Shown: one piece after another, positions 1 through 10,228 of the stretch
How positions within the stretch are numbered: position 1 is the stretch's first letter
Layout of the letters: each line of letters opens with the position of its first letter
Origin: Gammaproteobacteria bacterium
GTDB lineage: Bacteria; Pseudomonadota; Gammaproteobacteria; Steroidobacterales; Steroidobacteraceae
Reading direction: 5' to 3'
Assembly (NCBI GenBank): GCA_028293725.1
Contig: JAQGOE010000002.1
Location: 1 to 64,000 of the forward strand
DNA: 64,000 bases
Translations under genes and position numbers: made by a program
The notes under the pieces: model-generated
Database searches by the model: none
Told to the model about the DNA's origin: nothing
Seen by the model: only the letters and a program-made list of their open reading frames with translations

Positions 1-509
1 CCGACTTCCCCACTATCGGTATACAAGTGATTAAAGTCATACGCCCCCTCCGGATCCAACCCCTTCAGCTGCCTCAACGCGCGACGGGTTGCCGTGCCGC
101 CGGGCACGCTTAGAACGACGACCCGGGCATCGAGACCCTCGAGCACTCGTTCTCTCACCACCACGAAGCCAGCGGCGCGCGCCTTCTCCAATGCCGCGTC
201 CGACGGCGAGAACGCCACCACCTCGCCACGAAGGATCGGCGCGCCGTTGGGATCCGTCTCGATCTCCCTGGGGTTCTTACGAACCAGATCGAGAAGGTGC
301 AGCCGCCGCAGGTCCGTCAATCGGCGCGGATCCAGATCATTGGACAAGCCCGACAACGTCCGGTCGCCATTCAGCGGCAGGCCTGTCCCCGGCAGCCCGC
401 CCCCGGTCACGTTCGGCAGCCGAACGTTCGGGAGCGCAACCTGCGCCTCGGCTATCGGTGACTGTGCCAGAATCAGTGGCAGCAGCAGCGTCAGAAATTT
501 ACGCACCAT
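1..509 (-). CDS. Secreted subtilisin-like (S8 family) serine protease, N-terminal part only
   Basis: The minus-strand frame is open from the ATG at 507-509 to the window edge: 169 codons with no stop, so the C-terminal part lies outside. It begins with a clear signal peptide (MVRKF, a Leu-rich core, then a cut near AEAQ). A Pro/Gly-rich linker and a mature region follow, containing GEVVAFSPSDAALEKA and the stretch ending YDFNHLYTDSG. This resembles the propeptide-like N-terminal region of exported S8 proteases that lie beside an ECF sigma/anti-sigma pair in related gammaproteobacteria. The catalytic Asp/His/Ser residues are not in the window, so the family call rests on resemblance and context. 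It diverges from the sigma gene, with only about 40-80 bases between the starts. Confidence 0.5.
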   Translation of the reverse strand, partial: MVRKFLTLLLPLILAQSPIAEAQVALPNVRLPNVTGGGLPGTGLPLNGDRTLSGLSNDLDPRRLTDLRRLHLLDLVRKNPREIETDPNGAPILRGEVVAFSPSDAALEKARAAGFVVVRERVLEGLDARVVVLSVPGGTATRRALRQLKGLDPEGAYDFNHLYTDSGEV

Positions 510-550
510 GGCGCACCACAATAGTTGAATGTTGCGGGGCATGGAAGAAA

Positions 551-1099
551 ATGGCGACCCGCACCGTACTGGATGTACTGATTGTGAGAGGCATGCACGC
601 ATCCTTGGAGCAGCTTCGAGAACAGATCGTGGACCTTCTGCCACGCCTGCGGCGTTTTGCCCGCACCCTCGCCCGTGATCCGCACGATGCCGACGACCTC
701 GTGCAGATCGCCGTCGAGCGCGCGCTGGCGCGATCCGAGCAGCTCCGACCCGACGCACGCCTGTCGAGTTGGATGTTCGGCATCTTGCGTAACGCCTGGA
801 TCGACGAGGCGCGCACGCGGGGACGACGGAATCAAATCTTCGCGCCGGAAGCGCTGGGCGAGAACGTCGGCGATTCCGCGAGTGAAACCCACACGGATGT
901 CCTTTCTGTGCAGGACGCGATGGCCCGCTTGCCCGATGAGCAAAGGGTCGCCATTGGTCTGGTGCTGGTCGAGGGCCTTTCCTACAAAGAGGCGGCGGAG
1001 ATCATGGGTGTCCCGGTAGGAACGCTGACGAGCCGCCTGGCGCGCGGCCGAGAAGCCCTGCAGGTTATGCTTGCAGACACGACAGGAGCACTGCAATGA
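551..1099 (+). CDS. ECF-type RNA polymerase sigma factor
   Basis: A group 4 (ECF) sigma-70 factor of about 182 residues. Region 2 is visible from LPRLRRFARTLARD through DADDLVQIAVERAL to SSWMFGILRNAWID (promoter melting and -10 recognition). Region 4 has LPDEQRVAIGLVLVEGLSYKEAAEIM followed by the helix-turn-helix GTLTSRLARGR (-35 recognition). The frame extends far upstream, but that part is antisense to the protease gene and looks non-coding. I chose the ATG at 551 because GGAAG lies just before it. The ATG at 593 is also possible and would leave more room for promoters between the two divergent genes. The stop overlaps the next gene's ATG (ATGA), so sigma and anti-sigma are probably translationally coupled. 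Confidence 0.88.
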   Translation: MATRTVLDVLIVRGMHASLEQLREQIVDLLPRLRRFARTLARDPHDADDLVQIAVERALARSEQLRPDARLSSWMFGILRNAWIDEARTRGRRNQIFAPEALGENVGDSASETHTDVLSVQDAMARLPDEQRVAIGLVLVEGLSYKEAAEIMGVPVGTLTSRLARGREALQVMLADTTGALQ

Positions 1100-1836
1100 C
1101 CTTCTCGGAAGAAACACTGATGGCGTACGCAGACAATGAGCTCGACGCTCAGACGCGTACCGCAGTGGAAACGGCCATGGCAGCGGACCCCGAAATCGCA
1201 AGACGTGTCGCCCAACATAAGGCGCTCCGTGGAAAGGTGCGTCTCGCGTTCGACAACGTGATCGATGAGCCAACGCCGCAACGTCTCGTCAACGCCGCGC
1301 GCGGCGCCCCGGCCGTCCGTAGAGAAGGAAACGTCGTACCCCTGCGTCGAAAGGCGCCACAGCGTCGAGGAGTACCGCTGTGGGCATCCATCGCGGCTAG
1401 CCTCATTATCGGTATCATCATCGGACAAGCGATGCTGCACAATTCTGGAAGCACCACCATCACATCTCGCGATGGGCAACTGATGGCCAGCGGAGTGTTA
1501 GCTCACGCGCTATCAGTACAACTCGCCAGCGCGCAGACAGACCAGAATCCGGTACAAATCGGAGTCAGTTTCAAGTCCAAGGCCGGCGACTACTGCCGCA
1601 CGTTCACCCTGCACGAATCAACCACACTCGCGGGCCTGGCGTGCCGCCAACACGACGACTGGCACGTGCAAGTACTCGCGCAAACAACACCGCCGGTGCA
1701 AGGCGGCGGCACATATCGCCAAGCCGGCTCAGAAATGCCGAAGTCAATCCTGCAGTCCGTCGACGACAACATCGCCGGCAACCCGCTCGATACCCACGCA
1801 GAAACGGCAGCACGGGACAAAGGTTGGAGTCCTTAG
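1096..1836 (+). CDS. Membrane anti-sigma factor paired with the upstream ECF sigma
   Basis: A 246-residue protein whose first 70 residues (MTFSEETLMAYADNELD, then DPEIARRVAQHKALRGKV) match the cytoplasmic sigma-binding helices of RsiW/RseA-type anti-sigma factors. The zinc-binding His/Cys set of the ZAS group is absent. One transmembrane segment follows at about residues 93-113 (VPLWASIAASLIIGIIIGQA). The periplasmic C-terminal domain contains two Cys (in DYCRT and LACRQ). The start overlaps the sigma gene by four bases. The expected role is to hold the sigma factor at the inner membrane and release it on an envelope signal. The divergent secreted protease is a plausible target. Confidence 0.8.
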   Translation: MTFSEETLMAYADNELDAQTRTAVETAMAADPEIARRVAQHKALRGKVRLAFDNVIDEPTPQRLVNAARGAPAVRREGNVVPLRRKAPQRRGVPLWASIAASLIIGIIIGQAMLHNSGSTTITSRDGQLMASGVLAHALSVQLASAQTDQNPVQIGVSFKSKAGDYCRTFTLHESTTLAGLACRQHDDWHVQVLAQTTPPVQGGGTYRQAGSEMPKSILQSVDDNIAGNPLDTHAETAARDKGWSP

Positions 1837-2079
1837 ACACGCGGTACCTAGGGCCGGTCGGGCCGTCGCGCCGCCGCCCCCCGCAAAGCCGCCCCCTCAG
1901 CTTCCCGCTCTGCTCCGGCTCAACTCTCTGCTCCGCTTCAGCCTTCACGTCACGCCGCGCCACAGCAGCCCTGTGCACCGCCAACCCCAAACCCTATCCG
2001 AACGGAACGTATCCCCGCCCCCCACGTTGTTATCCCTCGAAGCACAAGCAGGCGCCGCCTGCGCAACAGGAGAGCCAGC

Positions 2080-2262
2080 ATGAATGAGGATCGCATCAAA
2101 GGTTCCATGACCGAAGCCAAGGGCAAGATCAAAGAAGCCGCTGGCAAGATGACGGGCGACGAGAAGTTGAAACGCGAAGGTCAGACCGACCAGGTCGCGG
2201 GCAAAGTTCAAAACGTGGTGGGCGGCGTCAAGGATGCCGTCAAGGACCAGAACAAGCACTAG
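2080..2262 (+). CDS. CsbD family stress protein
   Basis: A 60-residue charged, Lys/Gly-rich protein starting MNEDRIKGSMTEAKGKIKEA and repeating the GK(I/V)...GD..LKREGQ.DQV.GK pattern that defines the CsbD family (YjbJ in E. coli). Such proteins are small, soluble, stress-induced and of unknown biochemical function. GGAGAGCC upstream is a reasonable ribosome binding site. In Bacillus csbD is in the sigma-B regulon, and in proteobacteria its relatives respond to osmotic or stationary-phase stress, so the nearby ECF pair may be relevant. No specific operator is visible in the 243-base gap after the anti-sigma gene. Confidence 0.9.
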   Translation: MNEDRIKGSMTEAKGKIKEAAGKMTGDEKLKREGQTDQVAGKVQNVVGGVKDAVKDQNKH

Positions 2263-2362
2263 CAGCTTGCTCTAGCGGGGCCGCCGTCAGCGCAACACGT
2301 GCCGCCGAGCGCCCCCGCCGCACGGTCCGAACCTCCAAACCTCGGCGCTCGTGCACGGGGCA

Positions 2363-2390
2363 GGGAGCGGGATCCAACAATCCCGCTCCC
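2363..2390. terminator. Perfect 11-bp stem-loop between the convergent csbD-like and fhs genes
   Basis: GGGAGCGGGAT (2363-2373), the loop CCAACA and ATCCCGCTCCC (2380-2390) form an uninterrupted hairpin between two genes that end towards each other. Neither side has a T tract, so its action as a bidirectional terminator is inferred from position and stability. Confidence 0.55.
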
Positions 2391-2412
2391 GCCTATCTCA
2401 AAACAACCAGGC

Positions 2413-4113
2413 TCAAAACAACCCGACGACCTTCCCGTTCTCGTCAATATCGATCGAGTCGGCAGCGGGCACCTTCGGTAGGCCGGGCATGGTCATGATG
2501 TCGCCGCAGATCATCACAATGAATTCGGCACCGGCCGCCAGCCGGACCTCCCGAATGTTGACGACATGATCTGACGGCGCACCCAACAGCTTCGGATCCG
2601 TGGAGAACGAATACTGCGTCTTCGCCACGCAGACGGGGTAATTCCCGTAGCCGCTCTCCTGCAGTTGCTTGATACGCGCGCGCACCTTGCTGTCCGCGGT
2701 GATGTCGCTCGCGTGATAGATCTTCTGCGCGATCGCCTTCATCTTGTCCCACAGCGGGGTGGTGTCCTCGTACGCGAACTTGAAGTTGCTGGGCTGCTCA
2801 CACAGACGCACAACTTCCTCCGCGACCTCCACCGCACCCTTGCCGCCCTCGGCAAAGTGCTTACCCAGGATCACCTTCACACCCTGGGCGGCAACGCCTT
2901 CAATCAACGCACGAACTTCGGCATCGGTGTCCTGCGCGCGATGGTTGATTGACACCACCGTCGGCAGACCGAACTTGTTGTGAACGTTGTCGATATGCCG
3001 CTGCAGGTTGACGAGCCCCTTCTTCAGGGCCTCGACATTCTCCTTCGGCAGATCCGGGACCGCGATGCCACCGTGATACTTGAGCGCCCGCACGGTCGCC
3101 ACGATCACCGCCGCCGACGGCTTCAATCCGGCTTTGCGGCACTTGATGTCGATGAACTTCTCCGCGCCGAGGTCGGCACCGAAGCCTGCCTCCGTCACCA
3201 CGTAGTCCGCGAGCTTCAACGCGGTTTTCGTCGCCATCACAGAATTACAACCGTGGGCGATGTTGGCGAACGGACCGCCATGAATGAAGGCGGGATTGTT
3301 CTCGAGCGTCTGCACGAGGTTCGGCGCCAGCGCCTGCTTCAACAGCACCGTCATCGCGCCATGCGCCTTCAGATCCCGGGCGAGAATCGGCTTCTGGTCC
3401 GCGGTGTAGCCCACCACGATCTTGCCGAGACGCTCCTTCAGATCGAGGAGGCTGTTCGACAGGCAGAAGATCGCCATGACTTCGGAAGCCACCACGATGT
3501 CGAAACCGTCCTCGCGCGGATAGCCGTTCGCCGTGCCGCCGAGTCCGATGACGATGTCGCGTAACGCGCGATCGTTACAGTCCACCACACGCCGCCAGGC
3601 AATGCGGCGGATGTCGAACCCGAGTTGGTTCCCCTGGTGAATGTGGTTGTCGATGAGCGCGGCCAGCAGGTTGTTGGCCAGCGCGATGGCCGAGAAGTCG
3701 CCCGTGAAATGGAGATTGATGTCCTCCATCGGGACAACCTGCGAGTAGCCGCCACCGGCGGCGCCGCCCTTCATGCCGAACACGGGGCCGAGGGCCGGCT
3801 CGCGCAGACAGATGATGGCCTTCTTGCCGATATGGTTCAGGGCATCGCCCAGACCCACGGTCGTGGTGGTCTTGCCCTCACCGGCAGGTGTCGGCGAAAT
3901 CGCCGTGACCAGCACGAGCTTGCCATTCGGGCGATTATCGAGCTGGCGCACATAATCCAGCGACACCTTCGCCTTGAAGCGGCCATAGGGCTCGAGCTGC
4001 TCCTCGGGAATACCGAGGCGATCGCGGGCGACCTGCACGATCGGCAGCATTTTTGCCTGCTGCGCGATATCGATGTTGCTGGGGAAGGAGGCTTTGGGGG
4101 TAGTTGTTGTCAT
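2413..4113 (-). CDS. fhs: Formate--tetrahydrofolate ligase
   Basis: Makes 10-formyl-tetrahydrofolate from formate, ATP and THF in one-carbon metabolism, in the cytosol. From the ATG at 4111-4113 the protein has 566 residues, normal for the family (about 555-560). The N-terminal region matches (IDIAQQA...I..VA..LGI....LEPYG..KAKV), the ATP P-loop [11 protein letters not shown] is intact, and [20 protein letters not shown] and [12 protein letters not shown] are the family signatures. The frame continues 53 codons upstream, but that part has low-complexity, non-coding character, and [13 protein letters not shown] fits the family start. It stands alone. I see no tetrahydrofolate riboswitch in the upstream gap. 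Confidence 0.96.
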   Translation of the reverse strand: MTTTTPKASFPSNIDIAQQAKMLPIVQVARDRLGIPEEQLEPYGRFKAKVSLDYVRQLDNRPNGKLVLVTAISPTPAGEGKTTTTVGLGDALNHIGKKAIICLREPALGPVFGMKGGAAGGGYSQVVPMEDINLHFTGDFSAIALANNLLAALIDNHIHQGNQLGFDIRRIAWRRVVDCNDRALRDIVIGLGGTANGYPREDGFDIVVASEVMAIFCLSNSLLDLKERLGKIVVGYTADQKPILARDLKAHGAMTVLLKQALAPNLVQTLENNPAFIHGGPFANIAHGCNSVMATKTALKLADYVVTEAGFGADLGAEKFIDIKCRKAGLKPSAAVIVATVRALKYHGGIAVPDLPKENVEALKKGLVNLQRHIDNVHNKFGLPTVVSINHRAQDTDAEVRALIEGVAAQGVKVILGKHFAEGGKGAVEVAEEVVRLCEQPSNFKFAYEDTTPLWDKMKAIAQKIYHASDITADSKVRARIKQLQESGYGNYPVCVAKTQYSFSTDPKLLGAPSDHVVNIREVRLAAGAEFIVMICGDIMTMPGLPKVPAADSIDIDENGKVVGLF

Positions 4114-4297
4114 CAGCTTCAGATTTCCGTTAACGGACGCGTGCCATCGGACCAGTTTACATGATGAGCTCGTCCGTTGGCCCCACCCCCCATGGGACGG
4201 ACCACAGTGCGGCGGCCCACTGCCACAATTGCGACAGAATCCGGCCCCACCCCCCGCACAATCCCTCTCCAAGCTGAGCTCAGTCCACTAGCGGATC

Positions 4298-7200
4298 GTG
4301 ACCGCAACCATGCGGGGAGCTCGAGTTGTGTCCGTTTTAAAACGTCTGTCCGCAGGGATTCGTGCGGCGTTTCGAGCCATCCATGGCACCGCCCGCCCGG
4401 CCACTCGTGCGCTTCTCGGTGAAGTCGATTGGCGCGCACCGCCGTGGGTGAGATGGGGCACCGCCCGGATCCGCTCCGGCACCGAGGCCGCGGTCGCGCG
4501 GGCACAGCAGCACCCGCGCCAGACCGCCCTACTCGGCGCAGCCACCGTGCTCCTGTTGGGCGCCGCCTATATCGGGTGGCGTTGGTACGAAAATCGCCCG
4601 CGGCCCATTGAAACGGAATTCACCGTAACAGCCCCGGGAATCACCTGTTACGACTGCGAGCCCCCCGGCAAGCCCAATCCCGTGCTCGTCACCTTCAGCG
4701 GCTCGGCGGCACCGCTGGCGCAGACCGGCAAGGACCTCGACCCCAAATCGGACGCCGTCCGGATGGAGCCCGCCCTGAAGGGCACCTGGCACTGGGACAG
4801 CGACCGGTTGTTGCGCTTCCAGCCGGCCGAGGACTGGCCGATCGGCACCCGCTTCAATGTCACCCTGGCAGAGCACGGCTTCGTCGCCTCCCACGTGCGT
4901 CTGAAGGACTACGGCTTCACCTTCGACAGCCCGTATTTCGCGGCAAAGCTCGGCGACACTGAATTTCACCAGGATCCGGTGGTGGCCACCGACAAGAAGG
5001 TCGTCGTCACGGTGACCTTCACGCACCCCGTCGACCCGGAGCGCTTCGAGAAGCGCGTGTCGCTCACATTGTTCGAGCGGGTCACCGACACGATGGAAAA
5101 GGAGCGCGGCAAACCGGCCTTTACCGTCGTCTACGACAAGCTGCATCTCAACGCATACATCCATTCCAGCCAGCTCGATGTGCCGCAAAAGACGGGGCGC
5201 CTGGCAATCCGGATCGACCCCGGGCTACGCGCCGCTCGCGGTGGCAACGAAACGAAGTCGGCGCTGGAGACCAGCGTCACCGTGCCGGGCCTGTACAGCC
5301 TCGAGATCAGCGGCCTGCAACTCCAGGTTGCGCGCGACGAGCGCGAAGAGCCCAGCCAGGTACTCGTCATCAACGTGAATCACTCCGTGCTCGAGCGCGA
5401 CATGCCGCAAAACGTACACGCCTGGCTCCTGCCGGATCGCAATCCCGATCCAAAAGTGCAGGCCGCGTTCGATCGCTTCAACCATGGCAAACCGTATCCG
5501 TGGTCCGAAGCCACCCTCAACAATGACATCCTGGCGACCTCCACAGCGCTGCCGTTGACCCAGATTCCCGGCGAGCTCGAGCACTACGAGTTGCACAGCT
5601 TCCGCCACGAGGCCCAACCCGGTCAGTACCTCTACATCAAAGTCGACAAGGGCCTGCGCTCATTCGGGGGCTACGTCCTCGGCCACAGCTTCGACGGCAT
5701 CTACCGGGTACCCGAATACCCGAGCGAGTTGCACATAGCGCAACAGGGCTCGCTCCTGGCACTGTCGGGCGAGAAAGCGCTGACCGTGTTGACCCGTGGC
5801 ATTCCGGCGATACACGTCGAGGTCGGCAGGCTCCTGCCGCTGCAGATCCAACACCTGGTCTCGCAGACGGAAGGTGCCTTCAGCAAGCCGACATTCAAAG
5901 ACTGGACTTTCGACGCCGCGGATATCACCGAGCGCTTCACGGACACCGTCAGCTTGCCGACGCTCAAGCCCGGTACCGCGCACTACACAACTATTCCGTT
6001 GGCCCGCTACATGGCCCACGACGAGGCGGATCACCGCGGAATCTTCTTCATCCGGGTGCAGGCCTGGGATACCGAACACAACCGGCCGCTGCGAGGCTCA
6101 CAGGACGTGGACTGGAACCGCTCCGGCGGCCTGCCACTGAGCGACACGCGCCTCATCGTCCTGACCGACCTCGGCCTGCTGGCGAAAAAGTCCCTGGACG
6201 GCTCGCAAGACCTCTTCGTGCAATCCATTCACTCCGGCGAGCCGCTCACGGACGTGCACATCGAGATTCTCGGCCGCAATGGCCTCCCCGTTCTAACGGC
6301 GAGCACCGATGCCGAAGGCCATGCGCATTTTCCTGACCTACGCAGCTTCAAACACGAGCAACAGCCGGTACTCTACCTCGCGCACCGCGGCGCCGACTCA
6401 TCGTTCCTGCCCATTGAAGATCGTGACCGCCGCTTGGATCTGTCCCGATTCGACGTAGGCGGCGTCGACAACCGGGTAGACCAGGGAGCGTTGTCAGCCT
6501 ACCTCTTCTCCGACCGTGGGCTGTATCGCCCCGGCGAGGAAATCCACGCAGGGGTCATTGTGCGCACCCAGGACTGGAAGTCCTCTGTGCAAGGTGTGCC
6601 ACTCAGACTCGAGATCACCGACCCGCAGGGCATCCGGGTGCGCAGTGAGCCGTTCAAACCCGGCACGGCCGGCTTCGCCGAAATCCGTTACGCCACCCGT
6701 ACGACCTCGGCGGCAGGAAACTACACACTGTCGATTTCCCTGGTGCACCCGCAGGGCGATACCGTACTGATCGGTTCGACCACCGTGCAGGTGCGCGACT
6801 TTCAGCCCGACCGGCTGCGCATGACTACGCACTTCTCGGCGGAAGCCGCCGAAGGTTGGGTTTCGCCTGACAACCTGCAGGCCACCATCAATCTGCAGAA
6901 CCTGTTTGGCACCCCCGCCGCCAACCGGCGAGTCACCGCACGCATGACGCTGTCGCCGGCTTTCCCGGCATTCAACGCCTACCCTGGCTACCAATTCTAT
7001 GATCCACAGGCCGCAAAACAGGGGTTCGAGGAGACACTCGCACCGGGTACCACCAACGATAAAGGCGAAGCGGCTTTCGACCTGCAGCTGCAACGCTTCG
7101 CACGCGCAACCTATCGCCTGCAGGTCGAGACCGAGGGGTTCGAGGCCGACGGCGGCCGGGGTGTTAGCTCGGCTGCGGCCCAACTCGTCTCCAACATGCC

Positions 7201-10200
7201 CTACCTGGTGGGGTGGAAAGCCGACGGCGACCTGGGCTACGTCTCCCGCGACGCCAAGCGCGCAGCCAGCTTCATCGCGATCGATCCACGTGCCCACAAA
7301 ACCGTGGCCGAACACCTCAAGCTCATAAGACTCGAAACCCGGTTCGTCTCCTCGCTCATTCGCCAGAACAACGGCACGTACCAGTACGAGTCCCGTCGCA
7401 AGGATGTCGTGCTGGACGAGCATGACGCGACAGTGCCGCAGACCGGGCTGTCTCTGGCACTTGCAACAGACACTCCCGGGTATTTCGCGTACGTGATCAC
7501 CGACGGCACCGGCCAGAGACTCGCACGCATGGAGTATCACGTTGCGGGGGACGCAAACCTCACGCGGACGCTCGAAAAAGATGCGCAGCTCCAGATCGCA
7601 CTCGCGCGCAACGACTATTCGGCGGGCGACGAAATCGAGATGCAGATCCAGGCCCCGTACACGGGCTCGGGGCTCATCACCATCGAGCGGGACCGGGTGT
7701 ACGCATGGCACTGGTTCCACACCACGACCACGAGCTCGAGCCAGAAAATCAAGCTGCCGGCGGGAATCGAAGGCAACGCCTACATTCATGTCGCATTTGT
7801 CCGCGATCCCGGCTCCGACGAGATCTACAGCAGCCCGCTCTCGTACGGCGTGCAGCCGTTCTCCATCAATCTCGACGCGCGCAAGAACGCGATCCATCTC
7901 GACGTCCCGGGCCTCGTCAAGCCGGGCGACACACTCAAGATCGGCTACTCGACCCAACGGGCGGCGCGCATCGTCGTGTTCGCCATTGATGAAGGCATTC
8001 TCCAGGTCGCCGCGTATCACACGCCCGACCCCCTGTCGCACTTCTTCCAGAAACGCTCACTCGACGTGACGACGTCACAGATCCTCGATCTCATCATGCC
8101 GGAGTTTCGTCGCGGTGATCTCGGAGCCGCCCCCGGTGGCGACCAGGGAAGCGCGCTGGGGCGCCATCTCAATCCTTTCCAGAGAAAAGGGGATAAGCCC
8201 GTCGTGTTCTGGTCGAGCATTCTCGACTCGGACAGCAGCGCACGCGAACTCCAGTACACCGTACCGGACTATTTCAACGGCACACTTCGTGTCATGGCGG
8301 TCGCCGTCACCGACGACACCATCGGCGTCGCGGAAAACCGCACCCTGGTGCGCGGTGACTTTGTTCTCTCACCGAATGCACCGACCACCATCACCCCCGG
8401 TGATGAGTTCGAAGTCAGTGTCGGCGTGGCGAATAATCTCGCCGGATCGGGTGCCAATGCCCAGTTGAGTGTCAGCCTCAAAACAGGCGCCGCCCTGCAG
8501 ATCGAAGGCGCCGCGAGCCAGACGCTGTCGATCGCCGAAAACCACGAGAGCTCGGCGCACTTCCGCTTAAAAACACTCGACACCCTGGGTGCCGTCAACC
8601 TGGAATTTACCGCGGCCAGTGGCGCTGTCTCCGCGCGCAGGCACATCGACATCAGCGTACGGCCGGCGACTCCTTACATGACGTCGCTCCTGGCCGGAAC
8701 TTTCAAACACGGCAGTAAGGACGTCAGGATCGATCGCAACCTGTACCCGCAATACAGGACGCTCGACGCGTCCACTTCCTTGGTGCCGCTTAGCCTCGCT
8801 CACGGGCTCGTGAGCTATCTCTCCAACTACCCCTACGCCTGCACGGAGCAGATTGTCAGCCAGGCGATGCCGGCATTGACGCTGGCCGAGCGCCCGGAGT
8901 TCGGTTACGTCGTGACCGAGTCCGGTGCCGACATCGAATCCTTGATAAACGAGTTGCGAGTGCGTCAGAACGACGAGGGCGCCTACAAGCTCTGGCCGGG
9001 TGGCAACACTGTCGTTGAGTTCGTCTCCCTGTACGCGCAACACTTTCTTATCGAGGCCACGGCCCAGGGCAAAGCCGTCCCCGCAAGCCTCGTTCAGAGC
9101 GGCAATGCCTACCTGCGGGCGGTGGCCATCCGCGACGGTAACAATCTCGCCGACGAGCGCGACTCGGCGTATGCCATCTATCTGCTGGTACGGCAGGGAC
9201 ACGTCATGTCGGCGGAAGCTTCCGCTCTGCGTAAGCGGCTCACAGAGCGTTACAAGGACCGATGGCAGCAGGACATCGCTGCCGCGTGGCTCGCCGCGTC
9301 GTTCAAACTGATGCACCAGGACCACGAGGCCGACCAGGCCATCGCCGCCATCCGCTTCGAGCAAGCAGCGGCACCGGGGACCCTGGATGAGGGAATCTAC
9401 GACGACCCGATGACACGCGACGGCTTCCTGCTCTATGTGTTGTCGAAACACTTCCCGGACCGCCTCTCGGCGCTGGGCCCTGAGGTACTCGAGAATCTTG
9501 CGACTCGCATCAACAGCAACCGCTACCACTCCCTGTCGGCGGGCACGACGCTGCTCGCTCTCAACGCCTATGTTGCCGCCACGCACGCCGACACCGCGCC
9601 CCAACTCGCCATCCGGGAGTTGCTGCGCGACAAGACCGTCCGGCAGTTGGAATTAGCCGCGACTCTCATGCCGAAAGTACCGTTCAGCGATGCCGCGCAG
9701 GCATTGCGCTTCACCAGCGGCACCGATCTGAACGCCTTTTATCTCGTCAACGAGTCCGGCTTCGACCGTACCCCACCCCATGAGGCTATCGTCAAAGGCT
9801 TCGAGATCCTGCGTGAATACACCGACGCAATCGGTCACCCCCTCGCCCAGATCAAAATGGGCGACCAGGTTGATGTGCATCTGAAGTTCCGTGCGGTTCA
9901 GGAGCACACCACCATCGCGGCTGTTGCCTTGGTAGACCTCCTGCCCGGCGGATTCGAGCTGGTCATCCCGACGGGCAACAGCGAACCCGGCCCATGCTCA
10001 TTCTGCACGGGGGGCGCTACGGAAGCGGACCTCAACTACGCCGACCCGCGCGAGGACCGAGTGGTCTTCTACGGCACTCTGACCAGCGATGTACAGGAAG
10101 TGGTCTACCGCATCAAGGCAACCAACATCGGCACGTACACCATACCTCCCGCTTACGGCGAGGCGATGTACGACCGCAGCCTGGTAGCCCGCTCGATCGC

Positions 10201-10228
10201 AGGGAAAATCGAGGTGGTGAAGCCATGA
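4298..10228 (+). CDS. yfhM: Bacterial alpha-2-macroglobulin, inner-membrane anchored, with thioester motif
   Basis: A 1976-residue protease-trapping protein of the bacterial A2M family, thought to protect the periplasm when the cell wall is breached. MG-type beta-sandwich stretches are visible (DRGLYRPGEEIHAGVIVR; NYTLSISL). The thioester motif CTEQ is intact at residues 1515-1518 in the usual SNYPYACTEQ context, followed by the alpha-helical thioester domain and a C-terminal receptor-like domain. The start given is GTG; ATG at 4310 and GTG at 4328 are alternatives in the same frame. It has no lipobox. Instead a transmembrane segment lies at about residues 76-95 after an Arg-rich cytoplasmic tail, so it is anchored in the inner membrane. 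Its stop overlaps the pbpC start. Confidence 0.95.
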   Translation: MTATMRGARVVSVLKRLSAGIRAAFRAIHGTARPATRALLGEVDWRAPPWVRWGTARIRSGTEAAVARAQQHPRQTALLGAATVLLLGAAYIGWRWYENRPRPIETEFTVTAPGITCYDCEPPGKPNPVLVTFSGSAAPLAQTGKDLDPKSDAVRMEPALKGTWHWDSDRLLRFQPAEDWPIGTRFNVTLAEHGFVASHVRLKDYGFTFDSPYFAAKLGDTEFHQDPVVATDKKVVVTVTFTHPVDPERFEKRVSLTLFERVTDTMEKERGKPAFTVVYDKLHLNAYIHSSQLDVPQKTGRLAIRIDPGLRAARGGNETKSALETSVTVPGLYSLEISGLQLQVARDEREEPSQVLVINVNHSVLERDMPQNVHAWLLPDRNPDPKVQAAFDRFNHGKPYPWSEATLNNDILATSTALPLTQIPGELEHYELHSFRHEAQPGQYLYIKVDKGLRSFGGYVLGHSFDGIYRVPEYPSELHIAQQGSLLALSGEKALTVLTRGIPAIHVEVGRLLPLQIQHLVSQTEGAFSKPTFKDWTFDAADITERFTDTVSLPTLKPGTAHYTTIPLARYMAHDEADHRGIFFIRVQAWDTEHNRPLRGSQDVDWNRSGGLPLSDTRLIVLTDLGLLAKKSLDGSQDLFVQSIHSGEPLTDVHIEILGRNGLPVLTASTDAEGHAHFPDLRSFKHEQQPVLYLAHRGADSSFLPIEDRDRRLDLSRFDVGGVDNRVDQGALSAYLFSDRGLYRPGEEIHAGVIVRTQDWKSSVQGVPLRLEITDPQGIRVRSEPFKPGTAGFAEIRYATRTTSAAGNYTLSISLVHPQGDTVLIGSTTVQVRDFQPDRLRMTTHFSAEAAEGWVSPDNLQATINLQNLFGTPAANRRVTARMTLSPAFPAFNAYPGYQFYDPQAAKQGFEETLAPGTTNDKGEAAFDLQLQRFARATYRLQVETEGFEADGGRGVSSAAAQLVSNMPYLVGWKADGDLGYVSRDAKRAASFIAIDPRAHKTVAEHLKLIRLETRFVSSLIRQNNGTYQYESRRKDVVLDEHDATVPQTGLSLALATDTPGYFAYVITDGTGQRLARMEYHVAGDANLTRTLEKDAQLQIALARNDYSAGDEIEMQIQAPYTGSGLITIERDRVYAWHWFHTTTTSSSQKIKLPAGIEGNAYIHVAFVRDPGSDEIYSSPLSYGVQPFSINLDARKNAIHLDVPGLVKPGDTLKIGYSTQRAARIVVFAIDEGILQVAAYHTPDPLSHFFQKRSLDVTTSQILDLIMPEFRRGDLGAAPGGDQGSALGRHLNPFQRKGDKPVVFWSSILDSDSSARELQYTVPDYFNGTLRVMAVAVTDDTIGVAENRTLVRGDFVLSPNAPTTITPGDEFEVSVGVANNLAGSGANAQLSVSLKTGAALQIEGAASQTLSIAENHESSAHFRLKTLDTLGAVNLEFTAASGAVSARRHIDISVRPATPYMTSLLAGTFKHGSKDVRIDRNLYPQYRTLDASTSLVPLSLAHGLVSYLSNYPYACTEQIVSQAMPALTLAERPEFGYVVTESGADIESLINELRVRQNDEGAYKLWPGGNTVVEFVSLYAQHFLIEATAQGKAVPASLVQSGNAYLRAVAIRDGNNLADERDSAYAIYLLVRQGHVMSAEASALRKRLTERYKDRWQQDIAAAWLAASFKLMHQDHEADQAIAAIRFEQAAAPGTLDEGIYDDPMTRDGFLLYVLSKHFPDRLSALGPEVLENLATRINSNRYHSLSAGTTLLALNAYVAATHADTAPQLAIRELLRDKTVRQLELAATLMPKVPFSDAAQALRFTSGTDLNAFYLVNESGFDRTPPHEAIVKGFEILREYTDAIGHPLAQIKMGDQVDVHLKFRAVQEHTTIAAVALVDLLPGGFELVIPTGNSEPGPCSFCTGGATEADLNYADPREDRVVFYGTLTSDVQEVVYRIKATNIGTYTIPPAYGEAMYDRSLVARSIAGKIEVVKP

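Noticed and set aside
89..550. Upstream extension of the ECF sigma frame
   Set aside because: It is antisense to the protease signal-peptide gene and encodes Arg/Pro/Ser low-complexity sequence; sigma region 2 begins after 593.
4114..4297. Tetrahydrofolate riboswitch upstream of fhs
   Set aside because: No conserved THF aptamer pattern is visible; only G-rich leader sequence.
6494..8041. Long minus-strand frame of 515 codons inside the macroglobulin gene
   Set aside because: Antisense to a confidently identified gene; the product is Arg/Val-rich with no recognisable motif. Such frames arise from GC-rich codon use.
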